A DNA stretch of 64,000 nucleotides from contig NZ_JAJNNZ010000004.1 in the NCBI RefSeq assembly GCF_022836845.1, positions 248,001 to 312,000 on the forward strand, in the 5' to 3' direction. Source of the DNA: Vibrio gelatinilyticus. Lineage in GTDB: Bacteria; Pseudomonadota; Gammaproteobacteria; Enterobacterales; Vibrionaceae. The notes beneath the pieces are model-generated. The model was given only the letters and a program-made list of their open reading frames with translations, was not told where the DNA came from and ran no database searches. Position numbers and translations under genes: made by a program. Each line of letters opens with the position of its first letter. The stretch's first letter is position 1. This document shows, piece after piece, positions 1-9,350 of this stretch.

Positions 1-1970
1 CCCGCACCTAAAACAAGTCTGTTGAATCCATCACTTTCTAGCTGACCAGACCAAATGCTAGCAAACGCCTGTTGGAAACGATCTCGAGCTTCACGAAGAT
101 CGACAACTTTTTCACTCTTATGAAGCATTGCAAAATCAAGGATCCAATAACTGCCTCCGTCACTCTTAATGATCTCATAAGGTGATTCTCCAATAACGCG
201 CAAGCCTAAGTTCTCTAACATAGGCATCACATCAGACAAATGGATAGGCTCATCTCGATGGTACAGCTTTAATTTCACTTCTTTTGAGTCGCCCGCAGCT
301 TCTTGCGGACGATAGAAAAGCATTCCTAACTTGTTATCTTCATCAAGAGCTTCTAATCGTTCGATGTCAGCGACAGCTGAAGTTGGCAGCATAGCTTCTT
401 TGTAAGAGCGCGGGAAGGATCTTGAATAGATTTTAGATAAAGGTAACCCTTTACTTTCGCCAAAGTTAGCAACAATTGCATCAGATAAACGATCATCCCA
501 AGATGCCGATACCTCAATCAAATTTTGCTCGATCGCTTTCACATCTACATCCATATTATTGTTATCGACCCTTACTATATAATGAGTTCGAGCTAGGGGA
601 CTCTCCGAAAAATAAGTCGTAAATTCTACTTCTTGTTCGCAACCAAAGTAGCTCTGTAGGATCCGCTGTGTATCTTTTCGTAATTGGGTGTTGTATCGGT
701 CTTTGCTAACGTAAACCATACAACTAAAGAATCGACCAAAAGGATCTTTACGTACGAACAGACGGATCATATCTCGATCTTGCATCTGAACAACGCCCAT
801 ACCAATTTCAAGTAACTCGTCTTCTCTTGCTTGAATCAACTCATCGCGTGGGTAGTTCTCTAAAATATTTCGAAGTGCTTTGAATGAATATGAACCAGTG
901 CGATAGCCACTTGCATCTAAAATGCGATCCACTTTTTCGCGAACGAGAGGAATGGTAGAAACGCTTTGGTTATACACCGAAGACGTATAAAGACCTGTAA
1001 ATCGATGTTCACCAATTACTTTACCAGTTTCATCAAACTTTTTGATTCCAATATAATCAGTGTAAGCTGGTCGATGAATTCGACAGGCGCTGTTGCCTTT
1101 AGTTAAGATCAGTAAAAATGGCTTCTTCGCTTCAAGTCGAGCAGAGTCAGAAAACTCAGAGAGTTTTACTGCACGTACACGATGTTCATTTGCGAACAAT
1201 CCCAACCCTACTTCTTTAGTTGGTGTTAAAATTGAGTCACCTTCTTCACGCACTAAGTCAAATTCTTTGTAGCCCATAAAGGTAAAGTTATGCGCACCTA
1301 ACCAGCGTAAAAATGCGATGGTGTCATCGACTCGGTGTTGTTCGATAGGAAAACGTTCTTTATTAGCAACAAGTTCATCTGTAATATTTTTAAGCTTTTC
1401 AGCCATTGGCTCCCAAGCATCGACAACCAAACTTGTATCAACAAAAATATCTACAAGCTCGTCTTTCAAGCTGTTCATTTCTGCCTTACTGCTTAGGCGA
1501 TCAACTTCAATATGAAACAAAGACTGAAGTGTTCCTTTGCCTTTATTGACTGAAATGATTTTACCCTGCTCGTCTCGTTCAAACTGAGTTGGACCATGCA
1601 ACATGATATGGCAGGTAAGATCTAATCGGTTTAATGCCATTTTGACAGAATCAACTAAGAAAGGACTGTCAGGAACTGCGATCTCAACGATCGTGTGAGT
1701 TGATTGCCAACCGTGACGACTCACCGTTGGGTTAAAGACGCGAACAGAAATCTCGTCATGTTTTTTATCATTGACATGGTGCCATAAACTGACAGCAGCA
1801 CCATAGAGGTCAGATTCGTTTCTGGACAATAAATCGTCAGGGGAAACATTACTAAACAAATGTTTCGCGAGTTTGGTCACTAGAGGTTGAGTTGTAGAAT
1901 CGAGTTTGTTCTCTATTAGTTGATAAACTTTCTCAAGAAGAACCGGAACTACTGGTTCACGCGTGGTCAT
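1..1970 (-). CDS. gdhB: NAD-specific glutamate dehydrogenase (large, GDH2 type), N-terminal part, truncated by window edge
   Basis: An open frame runs without a stop from an ATG at 1968-1970 off the left edge, giving about 656 residues. It starts MTTREPVVPVLLEKVYQ and contains segments typical of the roughly 1600-residue, 180 kDa NAD-glutamate dehydrogenases: the helical N-terminal region, GAHNFTFMGYKEFDL near the middle, and GRFFSCMVYVSKDRYNT further on. The family oxidatively deaminates glutamate to 2-oxoglutarate and ammonia in the cytoplasm, feeding amino-acid carbon to the TCA cycle. The dehydrogenase domain itself lies beyond the edge. A Shine-Dalgarno-like TGGAG precedes the ATG. It is transcribed away from the DUF2835 and pepN genes but on the same strand. 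I am confident of the family; the intactness of the rest cannot be judged. Confidence 0.93.
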   Translation of the reverse strand, partial: MTTREPVVPVLLEKVYQLIENKLDSTTQPLVTKLAKHLFSNVSPDDLLSRNESDLYGAAVSLWHHVNDKKHDEISVRVFNPTVSRHGWQSTHTIVEIAVPDSPFLVDSVKMALNRLDLTCHIMLHGPTQFERDEQGKIISVNKGKGTLQSLFHIEVDRLSSKAEMNSLKDELVDIFVDTSLVVDAWEPMAEKLKNITDELVANKERFPIEQHRVDDTIAFLRWLGAHNFTFMGYKEFDLVREEGDSILTPTKEVGLGLFANEHRVRAVKLSEFSDSARLEAKKPFLLILTKGNSACRIHRPAYTDYIGIKKFDETGKVIGEHRFTGLYTSSVYNQSVSTIPLVREKVDRILDASGYRTGSYSFKALRNILENYPRDELIQAREDELLEIGMGVVQMQDRDMIRLFVRKDPFGRFFSCMVYVSKDRYNTQLRKDTQRILQSYFGCEQEVEFTTYFSESPLARTHYIVRVDNNNMDVDVKAIEQNLIEVSASWDDRLSDAIVANFGESKGLPLSKIYSRSFPRSYKEAMLPTSAVADIERLEALDEDNKLGMLFYRPQEAAGDSKEVKLKLYHRDEPIHLSDVMPMLENLGLRVIGESPYEIIKSDGGSYWILDFAMLHKSEKVVDLREARDRFQQAFASIWSGQLESDGFNRLVLGA

Positions 1971-2141
1971 ATAAACGCTCCACAATTTTTTGTTTTTATA
2001 GGGGATTGCCGCAGCAATGTAGGCTTGCTTTTATTGTAAAAGCTTTATTGAAAAATAGTTAACAAAATTTTCAATATCTCGCAGGGAAAAGTTGGATATT
2101 GTGAGCAAGGTTCTTATTTATTACACTGAAAAATAATTATT

Positions 2142-2360
2142 TTACAGTGATTCTAACCGAATAAACTTGTTGTTATGGTCAGTTATAAGCATGAAGCGAC
2201 CTTTAACACCGGTTTGTGTTAAAAACGGTCTAAATTTGGCGGCGGGAAGTTGTAATCTCAACCCCTCATCACTATGTACAACCACCGTTGACACGGTTCC
2301 TGAGTAATGAGTTTGATATAAGTGATATGGTATGTTTAAAGTAAATCTATATTGCTTCAT
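2142..2360 (-). CDS. DUF2835 family small protein
   Basis: A 72-residue protein beginning MKQYRFTLNIPYHLY and ending KFIRLESL. It resembles the short DUF2835 proteins of vibrios and relatives: a basic, beta-rich chain with LRLQLPAAKFRPFLT in the middle and GVKGRF before the end. No function is established for the family, and I see no catalytic motif. It lies between pepN (about 57 bases upstream, with pepN's terminator between) and gdhB (about 170 bases downstream), on the same strand. An AT-rich imperfect inverted repeat at 2124-2149 overlaps its stop codon and may act as its terminator. The start is the only ATG that gives the full domain. Confidence 0.8.
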   Translation of the reverse strand: MKQYRFTLNIPYHLYQTHYSGTVSTVVVHSDEGLRLQLPAAKFRPFLTQTGVKGRFMLITDHNNKFIRLESL

Positions 2361-2369
2361 TTTTTAACA

Positions 2370-2401
2370 AAACTGTATACCACGGATGCGGTATACAGTT
2401 T
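2370..2401 (-). terminator. Probable terminator of pepN
   Basis: A perfect 12-bp inverted repeat (2370-2381 with 2390-2401, loop of eight bases) lies just beyond the pepN stop. Read on the minus strand it is followed by TTTTG and an A/T-rich stretch, so the T-run is short but usable. Confidence 0.6.
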
Positions 2402-2417
2402 CCTTACTATTAAGGGT

Positions 2418-5027
2418 TTATGATTCTAGTGCCTTAGAAACTTTCTCGAACAAGTCATTGGCCAGATCATCCATTGATTTGATTTTATCAAGTTCAACAC
2501 GAATCAACTGTTGACGTTGTTCATCGTACTTTTTAAATTTCAATAATGGATCAATCAATCTAGAAGCCACTTGTGGGTTGCTCGAGTTCAGCTGTTTTAA
2601 AATCTCTCCCGCAAATTGATAGCCATGCCCAGACTTGTCATGAAACCTACGAGGATTCATATTCAAAAATGCGCCAATTAGACTTCTTGTACGATTAGGA
2701 TTTTTTAAGCTAAATGCAGGATGATTCATACATTCTTTAAGGTTTTGCAAAGCATCCTCAGCAGGGTTTGAACCTTGTAACGCAAACCACTTATCCATGA
2801 CTAACCCATCATGTTGCCATTTATCACTGTAGTCTTGCATTATTGTTTCTCGGCACGACAGGCTACTGGAGTTTGCAGCCGTCATTGCTGCCATCGTATC
2901 AGTCATATTGTTGGCTGATTGATATTGGTCCATGACTAGATTTTGTTGCTCGGGGAGCTTAGCTAGGTATTGCAAACACGTATTTCGAAGCGCTCGTTTG
3001 GCAATAGCCTGATGTTCAATGCTGTAATTGTCCTGGATAGTCGTGTTATATATTGCGAGCAGTTCATCTCTTAGTTCTGATGCCAGAATTCCTTTTATTC
3101 CTAATAACACATCACATACAGCATCGACATCAACCTGATCATACCAACCCGAAACTTCGTTAAAGCTTGGTAAGGAAAGCGCTTCGGCAGTGAATGCAGG
3201 ATCGCAATTTTCATTTAGAAGTACTCCCCTAAATGCATCGACAACTAATGATGGGAGTTCGACTTTTCCGCCATTTTTGAGATTGGTGACGTTTGTTTTT
3301 ATGTGTTTTGCAAGCAACATCTGGCCTGCATCCCACTTAGCAAATTCATTTCTTGCATGAATCATCAAAAATGCCAGCTGCTCATCACTGTACTTAAATT
3401 CCAGACGAACCGGTGCTGAGAACTCTCTAAGCATTGATGGGGTTGGCTTGCCCATAATATTGTCAAACACAAATTCTTGCTTCGCTTCAGTAATATTAAG
3501 GACTGAGCTCACCACCTCCCCGTTACATTGTAACTCAATGATATTTCCTTCCTTGTCATACAGTTCTACATCGAAAGGAATGTGTAATGGCTGCTTATTA
3601 CTTTGATCATGGGTGACTGGTGTGCACTGAGATACAGACAGCGTATAAGTTTTGCTCTCTTCGTCATAACTATCGGTTACGGAAACTATTGGGGTGCCCG
3701 ACTGGCTGTACCAAAGACGAAACTGTTTTAAGTCAACTGCAGACGCGTCTTCCATTGCTGCAACAAAATCCTCACACGTTGCAGCAGTTCCATCGTGTCT
3801 CTCGAAATATAACCGCATGCCGGATTGGAACTTATCTTCCCCCAATAATGTATGCATCATTCGAATCACTTCACTGCCCTTTTCATAAACAGTTAGTGTG
3901 TAAAAGTTATTCATTTCAATAACTTTTTCTGGACGAATTGGATGAGACATCGGGCTGGAATCTTCAGCAAATTGAGGGCCACGGATCACACGAACATTAT
4001 TAATTCGATTAACCGAACGTGAACCTAGATCAGACGAAAACTCTTGATCTCTAAATACTGTTAGCCCTTCTTTCAGGCTAAGTTGAAACCAGTCGCGGCA
4101 CGTAACACGATTACCGGTCCAGTTATGAAAATACTCATGGCCAATAACGGCTTCAATACCTAAGTAATCTGTGTCAGTGGCCGTTTTTTCATTCGCTAAA
4201 ACAAACTTAGAGTTAAATACATTCAACCCTTTATTTTCCATTGCACCCATATTGAAGAAATCAACAGCGACGATCATGTAAATATCGAGGTCGTATTCGA
4301 GACCGAAACGCTCTTCATCCCATTTCATCGAATTGATTAAGGACACCATCGCGTGATTAGCTCGCTCCAGGTTTCCTTTATCGACAAATATTTCAAGGGC
4401 CACATCTCTTCCTGAACGAGTGACATATTTATCGGTAAGAACGTCAAAGTCCCCAGCTACAAGAGCAAATAAATACGCAGGTTTAGGGTGTGGATCATGC
4501 CAGGTTACACTATGGAAGCCATTCTCAAGATCTTGCTCATCGATCTTGTTACCGTTACTAAGCAAAAACGGAAATTGAGATTTATCTGCAATGATTTCGG
4601 TTGTGTACTCAGCCAATACATCTGGGCGATCCATGAAATATGTAATTCTTCGGAAACCTTCGGCTTCACATTGGGTACAGTACGCCCCATCAGAAAGATA
4701 TAATCCTTCAAGAGCGGTATTGGTTGCAGGCGAAATATAGTTAACAATTTTCAACTCAAACTCAGAAGGTAAATTTGCGAGAGTCAGACCAGTCGCAGTT
4801 TCTTCAAAATCAGTCCAGTTTTCTCCATTGATACTAACGGACGCAAGTTCAATACTGTCCCCGTCTAGATCAAGAACTGTACTAGAGCCCGATTGTTTAA
4901 CTCTTGAAATCGCGGTGACTTTTGTTCTAGTTTCATTGAGTTCAAATGTGAGAAACACTTCGGAGATAGTGTGAGAAGGAGCCTGGTAATCATTGCGATA
5001 CTTGGCTTTTGGTGTTGACTCCGTCAT
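2418..5027 (-). CDS. pepN: Aminopeptidase N (M1 family zinc metallopeptidase)
   Basis: An 869-residue cytoplasmic enzyme, close to the usual 870 for bacterial PepN, that removes N-terminal residues from peptides during protein turnover. The M1 exopeptidase motif GAMEN is at residues 261-265. The zinc site HEYFH is at 297-301 (His297, Glu298 as base, His301) and the third zinc ligand is Glu320 in SLKEGLTVF. The C-terminal half (about 440-869) has the beta-sandwich and helical repeat regions of the family. There is no signal peptide, as expected. The ATG at 5025-5027 begins MTESTPKAKYRNDY, matching the family start. It is transcribed alone, with a 12-bp hairpin terminator behind it. Confidence 0.97.
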   Translation of the reverse strand: MTESTPKAKYRNDYQAPSHTISEVFLTFELNETRTKVTAISRVKQSGSSTVLDLDGDSIELASVSINGENWTDFEETATGLTLANLPSEFELKIVNYISPATNTALEGLYLSDGAYCTQCEAEGFRRITYFMDRPDVLAEYTTEIIADKSQFPFLLSNGNKIDEQDLENGFHSVTWHDPHPKPAYLFALVAGDFDVLTDKYVTRSGRDVALEIFVDKGNLERANHAMVSLINSMKWDEERFGLEYDLDIYMIVAVDFFNMGAMENKGLNVFNSKFVLANEKTATDTDYLGIEAVIGHEYFHNWTGNRVTCRDWFQLSLKEGLTVFRDQEFSSDLGSRSVNRINNVRVIRGPQFAEDSSPMSHPIRPEKVIEMNNFYTLTVYEKGSEVIRMMHTLLGEDKFQSGMRLYFERHDGTAATCEDFVAAMEDASAVDLKQFRLWYSQSGTPIVSVTDSYDEESKTYTLSVSQCTPVTHDQSNKQPLHIPFDVELYDKEGNIIELQCNGEVVSSVLNITEAKQEFVFDNIMGKPTPSMLREFSAPVRLEFKYSDEQLAFLMIHARNEFAKWDAGQMLLAKHIKTNVTNLKNGGKVELPSLVVDAFRGVLLNENCDPAFTAEALSLPSFNEVSGWYDQVDVDAVCDVLLGIKGILASELRDELLAIYNTTIQDNYSIEHQAIAKRALRNTCLQYLAKLPEQQNLVMDQYQSANNMTDTMAAMTAANSSSLSCRETIMQDYSDKWQHDGLVMDKWFALQGSNPAEDALQNLKECMNHPAFSLKNPNRTRSLIGAFLNMNPRRFHDKSGHGYQFAGEILKQLNSSNPQVASRLIDPLLKFKKYDEQRQQLIRVELDKIKSMDDLANDLFEKVSKALES

Positions 5028-5133
5028 TGGTATGTCCTTTATTTTTACCTAAGAGCAACAATTATATACCTATTTAGACATAATCGTCAGAGAACAAATT
5101 CTGTATAGGTAACAAATATTGGCTTTATCCACT

Positions 5134-5163
5134 AAAAAAGCCATGGAATAACGCCATGGCTTT
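5134..5163 (-). terminator. Intrinsic terminator of the secreted two-repeat protein gene
   Basis: A 10-bp inverted repeat (5137-5146 with 5154-5163) ends in six T residues when read on the minus strand. It lies about 20 bases beyond the stop of the gene at 5183. Confidence 0.75.
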
Positions 5164-5182
5164 GTGCTTTTATGCTTATTCG

Positions 5183-5845
5183 TTAGCGGATCCTATTCAG
5201 TACCGCATACATATCCCCGCCTTCTACATCAATAGTGAGCTTGTCTTCTTTCAATGTATAGGTTGCATCGTGTTCACCATTTTTATAAAGCAATACGATG
5301 TGATCACCTTCCGTGTAGTAGACGCCGCTATGAATCGCTTCATCTCCATCATCTGAACTTACGCGAAATGTAAAAACAAAGTCTGGTTGAAGTATCAAAT
5401 CCATTTTTGCGATTCGATCTGCACTTTTATCATCACCCTCGACGATAACTGAAGACCAAATGCCCGCTAGCGCATTAGGCAGAGCTTTCGTAAAGACAAC
5501 ACCATTCAGGTTAAGCATATTGTGGTTGCCATCATAATTGTAAACTTGTGGCTCATCGCTATTTAAACCCAGAATTATGGTGTCTTCATTTGCGGCAAAC
5601 AAACCTTCCCAATGCTCTATACTGTAATCTTGTTTTTGAATATCTATAGAAAAGCTGTAGTTAGAGCCCAAAGACAATTTGATCGCCAAAAAAGAATTGG
5701 TCGACTCATCAGGAGTTGGATTAATAAGATACCAATCCCCCAACAAAAATGGTTGGTCAAACTGGGTTAAATCGTTGTTATCTCTAGGAGACTGCGCGCT
5801 AACGTTTAACGCAATAAAACACAAAATTAAAGTGATAACTCTCAT
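5183..5845 (-). CDS. Secreted protein of unknown function with two lipocalin-like halves
   Basis: A 220-residue protein with a clear Sec signal peptide (MRVITLILCFIALNVSA, cleavage likely before Q18). I do not recognise a named family. The mature part looks like two related beta-rich halves of roughly 85-90 residues. The first runs from GDWYLINP to LNLNGVVF and the second from GIWSSVIV to the end. Both share a Gly-x-Trp opening, an alternating hydrophobic strand ending in F, an acidic G-[LV]-[FY] turn, D-x-I-x-L, and a final L-x-[LI]-x-x-x-G. This pattern suggests a secreted beta-barrel or binding protein. It has its own terminator at 5134-5163 and sits between pepN and prc. Function is unknown; the duplication is my reading by eye. 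Confidence 0.75.
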   Translation of the reverse strand: MRVITLILCFIALNVSAQSPRDNNDLTQFDQPFLLGDWYLINPTPDESTNSFLAIKLSLGSNYSFSIDIQKQDYSIEHWEGLFAANEDTIILGLNSDEPQVYNYDGNHNMLNLNGVVFTKALPNALAGIWSSVIVEGDDKSADRIAKMDLILQPDFVFTFRVSSDDGDEAIHSGVYYTEGDHIVLLYKNGEHDATYTLKEDKLTIDVEGGDMYAVLNRIR

Positions 5846-5980
5846 GCCGGACTCCCTCTCTCTTTTTAATAAGCTTAGAACTGTTCCTTACAAAAAGCGA
5901 AAAAATATGATGAATGTCACATTTTTGAGTCGATGTGTTTTGTACGTATTTGAATCCAATAAAATAAGGGAATCGCTGTC

Positions 5981-6013
5981 AAAAAAAAACGCAAGCTAAT
6001 AAGCTTGCGTTTT
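5981..6013 (-). terminator. Intrinsic terminator of proQ-prc
   Basis: A 12-bp perfect inverted repeat (5986-5997 with 6002-6013, loop AATA) is followed on the minus strand by a run of nine T. It lies about 20 bases beyond the prc stop. Confidence 0.9.
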
Positions 6014-6034
6014 AACTTCTTTATCTAAAAAGTC

Positions 6035-8041
6035 TTATGAGGATTTTGCTTTCAACATATCGACCATAATAGCGACAGATTCATCCAAATAAGCATCTGG
6101 TACTTCATAGTCCTTCGGAATGTCATCTAAAGTTTCATATGCTGCTTCTCCAGCTGCTTTTTGACGTAAATTGACACGCTCAAGTTTTAACTTGTCTGCT
6201 ATATCACTTTCAGACTGACGTGTCTTTTCATTTAACGTCAGAGTCTTATCGTCTTTTTCAGCTTGGTATTTAGCGATATCCTCAGCAATAAATCCGAATT
6301 CCATGTCTTTAGCAATTCGATCTTGATGTAACATTGTCAATGACTTCACAAGCTCGTCGTTACGCTGTAACTCAACATATTTTGCTTTGTCGATGCTGTC
6401 CCATGGCAATGCATTATCTTCTACGCTCTCACCCGTTTCCGCAGGATCAATCGCGGTAGGAAAAGTAATATCAGGCACTACACCTTTATTCTGCGTGCTT
6501 CCGCCGTTGATTCTATAGAATTTTTGTATCGTGTATTGTACATAGCCAAGCTCTTTGTCGAACAAATCATAAATATGATTTAAAGAGCGATGTTGCTGTA
6601 CCGTACCTTTACCAAACGAATTCTCACCTAGAACAATAGCACGACCATAGTCTTGCAAAGCAGCAGCAAAAATTTCAGATGCCGATGCACTATAGCGATT
6701 CACCAAAACTGTCAGTGGACCGTCGTAACTAATTTTACCATCGGTATCACTGTTAACATTGACTCGTCCGTAACTATCACGAACTTGAACTACAGGTCCA
6801 CTCTTAATGAAAAGTCCTGACAATGCGGTCGCTTCAGTTAATGCACCGCCGCCGTTATTTCGAAGATCGACAATTATGCCATCAACGTTTTGAGTTTTGA
6901 GCTCTGTGATCAGCTTGTCAGTATCTTTAGCAAGTCCCACATAAAAACTTGGCACTTCTAACACACCGATTTTCTTACCATCAAGTTCAATCAACTCAGA
7001 TTTAACCGCACGATCTTCTAAACGAATTTTGTCGCGTGTTATTTCAACGATATGGCTTTTTGCATCTTTACCCTCAGGTAAGATTTGCAATTTAACTTTC
7101 GTCCCTTTCGGGCCTTTAATGAGTTGAACGACATCATCTAAACGCCAACCAATCACATCGACAACGTCTTCACCGTCTTGTCCAACACCAACGATTCGAT
7201 CACCCTCTCCAAGTTTTTTACTTTTTGAGGCCGGGCCACCAGCAACCAACGATCGAATCACCGTATAATCATCTGTTAGCTGAAGCACTGCGCCAATACC
7301 TTCAAGAGACAAGTTCATCTCAGATTGGAACTGTTCTGCCGAACGTGGAGAAAGATAACTCGTGTGTGGATCAACTTCACGAGCAAACGCGTTCATGTAT
7401 ACTTGAAATGCATCTTCATTGTGGGATTGCGTAAGACGTTTAATCGCATTGTTATAGCGCTTACCCAAGACTTCTTGAATTTCGCCCCACTCTTTACCGG
7501 TCAACTTCAAGTTCAGAGCATCGTACTTAACTCTTTTTCGCCATAACTCATTAAGTTCAGCTTCGTCTTTCGCCCAGTTAGATTCGGAGCGATCAAGCGT
7601 AATTTCCTCATCAACATCAAACTTAATCTCTTCATCAAGCAAAGATAACGCGTAGGCGAATCGATCGTAACGTTTCTTCATTGAGAGATTGTAGACATCG
7701 AAAGCAATCTGGTTATTGCCAGCTTTAAGTTGGTCATCTAATTGATCAGACCATTTTTCAAAGCTATCAATATCTGCTTGAGAAAACACATTTCTATTAT
7801 AATCGAGCATTTCTATGTAACGAGTAAAAATCGCTTTAGAAAACTCATCGTCCAAATTGAAGTGTTTATAGTGAGAACGAGTAAAACGAGACGTTACTCT
7901 TTTACTGGCGGTTTCGTGCTGGACTTCAGGCGCTAACGTTGGAATATCTGAACGTTGATATTTTGCTTCTAGGGCTTGAGCAGACGTTGCTGCTAGCACG
8001 AGGCTAGCAGCAATTAATGTGATTTTTGAACGGCATTTCAT
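6035..8041 (-). CDS. prc: Carboxy-terminal (tail-specific) processing protease Prc
   Basis: A 668-residue periplasmic S41-family serine protease that trims or degrades proteins from their C-terminus, including lipoproteins and peptidoglycan hydrolases in E. coli. The signal peptide is at 1-24 (ending SAQA). A helical N-terminal region of about 220 residues is followed by a PDZ domain (about 240-320) and the protease core. Aligning by eye with E. coli Prc (Ser430, Asp441, Lys455) puts the catalytic residues at Ser453 in SASASE, Asp464 in ALQDYG and Lys478 in FGKGT; spacing is conserved. It starts 17 bases after the proQ stop, with AGGAG in that gap, so the two genes are an operon as in E. coli. 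Confidence 0.97.
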   Translation of the reverse strand: MKCRSKITLIAASLVLAATSAQALEAKYQRSDIPTLAPEVQHETASKRVTSRFTRSHYKHFNLDDEFSKAIFTRYIEMLDYNRNVFSQADIDSFEKWSDQLDDQLKAGNNQIAFDVYNLSMKKRYDRFAYALSLLDEEIKFDVDEEITLDRSESNWAKDEAELNELWRKRVKYDALNLKLTGKEWGEIQEVLGKRYNNAIKRLTQSHNEDAFQVYMNAFAREVDPHTSYLSPRSAEQFQSEMNLSLEGIGAVLQLTDDYTVIRSLVAGGPASKSKKLGEGDRIVGVGQDGEDVVDVIGWRLDDVVQLIKGPKGTKVKLQILPEGKDAKSHIVEITRDKIRLEDRAVKSELIELDGKKIGVLEVPSFYVGLAKDTDKLITELKTQNVDGIIVDLRNNGGGALTEATALSGLFIKSGPVVQVRDSYGRVNVNSDTDGKISYDGPLTVLVNRYSASASEIFAAALQDYGRAIVLGENSFGKGTVQQHRSLNHIYDLFDKELGYVQYTIQKFYRINGGSTQNKGVVPDITFPTAIDPAETGESVEDNALPWDSIDKAKYVELQRNDELVKSLTMLHQDRIAKDMEFGFIAEDIAKYQAEKDDKTLTLNEKTRQSESDIADKLKLERVNLRQKAAGEAAYETLDDIPKDYEVPDAYLDESVAIMVDMLKAKSS

Positions 8042-8058
8042 GCGTAGGAGTATCTCCT

Positions 8059-8688
8059 TTAAGCGCGTAGGTGCTCCGCTTTAACGACCATTTGAAGGCC
8101 ATTTGCTAGTTCTACACGCACATCTTCCTTATTGATTTCAACAATGGTCGCAGCCATGTTCCCTTTACCCATGTTGATGTTCACTTGATTGCCTTTAACG
8201 ATTTCGTCGGCATTCAAAGCGCGTGTTTCAACTGGCTTTTCCGTTTTTGTTGCTTTTTTCGTATTTGGTTGCGACTTACGAGGCTGTACTTTTTTAGCTT
8301 TCGGTTTCGTCTTATTTTCTTCGCGAGCTTTTTGAGCTTGCTCTTTACGACGAGCTTGTACGCGAGCTTTGCTTTCTGCAAGTGTTGCTTGAGCGTGTTC
8401 AACGTGCTCAGCTTCTAATTTACCGCACTCGTTGCCATCGAGATCAACGCGCACAGCATCAGCTTTAACACCGTGCAAATATCTCCATGAAGAGGTGTAC
8501 TGTCTTAACGCTGCACGAAGCTGTGTCTTGCTTACTTTCTCATCATCTTTTAGACGTTCTGCAAGATCTTGAAAGATACCAATTTTAAGTGGTTTCGCTT
8601 CACCTTCTACAGTAAAGCATTTAGGGAAACATTCAGCAATATATGCAATGATTTCTTTGCTGTTCTTTAACTTCTCAGTGTTTTCCAT
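8059..8688 (-). CDS. proQ: RNA chaperone ProQ (FinO domain)
   Basis: A 209-residue RNA-binding protein. Residues about 1-120 form the FinO/ProQ domain ([31 protein letters not shown]). A very basic, Lys/Gln-rich linker follows at about 120-160, then a C-terminal Tudor-like part ([20 protein letters not shown]). The family is a global sRNA and mRNA binding protein; in E. coli it influences prc and osmoregulated ProP. AGGAACC lies in front of the ATG at 8686-8688. The downstream gene prc follows after 17 bases. Confidence 0.96.
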   Translation of the reverse strand: MENTEKLKNSKEIIAYIAECFPKCFTVEGEAKPLKIGIFQDLAERLKDDEKVSKTQLRAALRQYTSSWRYLHGVKADAVRVDLDGNECGKLEAEHVEHAQATLAESKARVQARRKEQAQKAREENKTKPKAKKVQPRKSQPNTKKATKTEKPVETRALNADEIVKGNQVNINMGKGNMAATIVEINKEDVRVELANGLQMVVKAEHLRA

Positions 8689-8789
8689 GTTGGTTCCTGG
8701 TTAATGCGGTTTTTTTCCGCGAAGCATTAAGAAAAATATTCTTGGTATTATAGTGACCTGCACTGGAAAAACCACTGTCTTATCTCATT

Positions 8790-9263
8790 TTAATCAACGT
8801 TTGAGTGGGAATTGAGCAGCTTTTCCACCGACATCATCAATTTTGTTAAGCCTTGTTCATCAATTTCTGAAAAACGCCCTACTTCAGGACTGTCTATATC
8901 CAATACCCCGACCAGTTTCCCTGCTACAGTAAATGGAATGACGATTTCTGAATTGCTCGCTGCATCACAGGCAATATGCCCTTCAAACTTATGTACATCG
9001 TGAACTCTTTGTACGCTATTTGTCTCTATAGCGGTTCCGCATACCCCTTTACCAAATGGGATTCGTGTACAAGCAGGATTACCCTGAAAAGGCCCAAGTA
9101 CCAATTCTCGGCCTTGGGCTAAGTAGAAGCCAGCCCAATTCAACTGATCCAACTCCATGAATAAAAGTGCACTAATATTAGAGAGATTAGCAATAAAATC
9201 GGTTTCAGTTTCTATCAATGCACACGCCTGTTTGGTAAGGCGTTCGTAATGCTCAAGTTTCAT
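8790..9263 (-). CDS. msrC: Free methionine-(R)-sulfoxide reductase (GAF domain)
   Basis: A 157-residue single GAF-domain protein that matches YebR/fRMsr, which reduces free Met-(R)-sulfoxide using thioredoxin. The three family cysteines are visible: one in GNPACTRIPFG, one in GKGVCGTA and one in HIACDAAS. The substrate pocket segment EIVIPF and the final GVLDIDSP strand are also present. It is transcribed divergently from the ABC exporter at 9351 and lies about 100 bases upstream of proQ. In E. coli msrC (yebR) also neighbours proQ and letA (yebS), so the synteny supports the call. Confidence 0.93.
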   Translation of the reverse strand: MKLEHYERLTKQACALIETETDFIANLSNISALLFMELDQLNWAGFYLAQGRELVLGPFQGNPACTRIPFGKGVCGTAIETNSVQRVHDVHKFEGHIACDAASNSEIVIPFTVAGKLVGVLDIDSPEVGRFSEIDEQGLTKLMMSVEKLLNSHSNVD

Positions 9264-9350
9264 CTACTATCCAACGTGAATTTTTTCAGACCTAAACTGC
9301 AGAATAATCGTACAATGCAAATAACATAAATGGGAATTATTCTTACAAAA

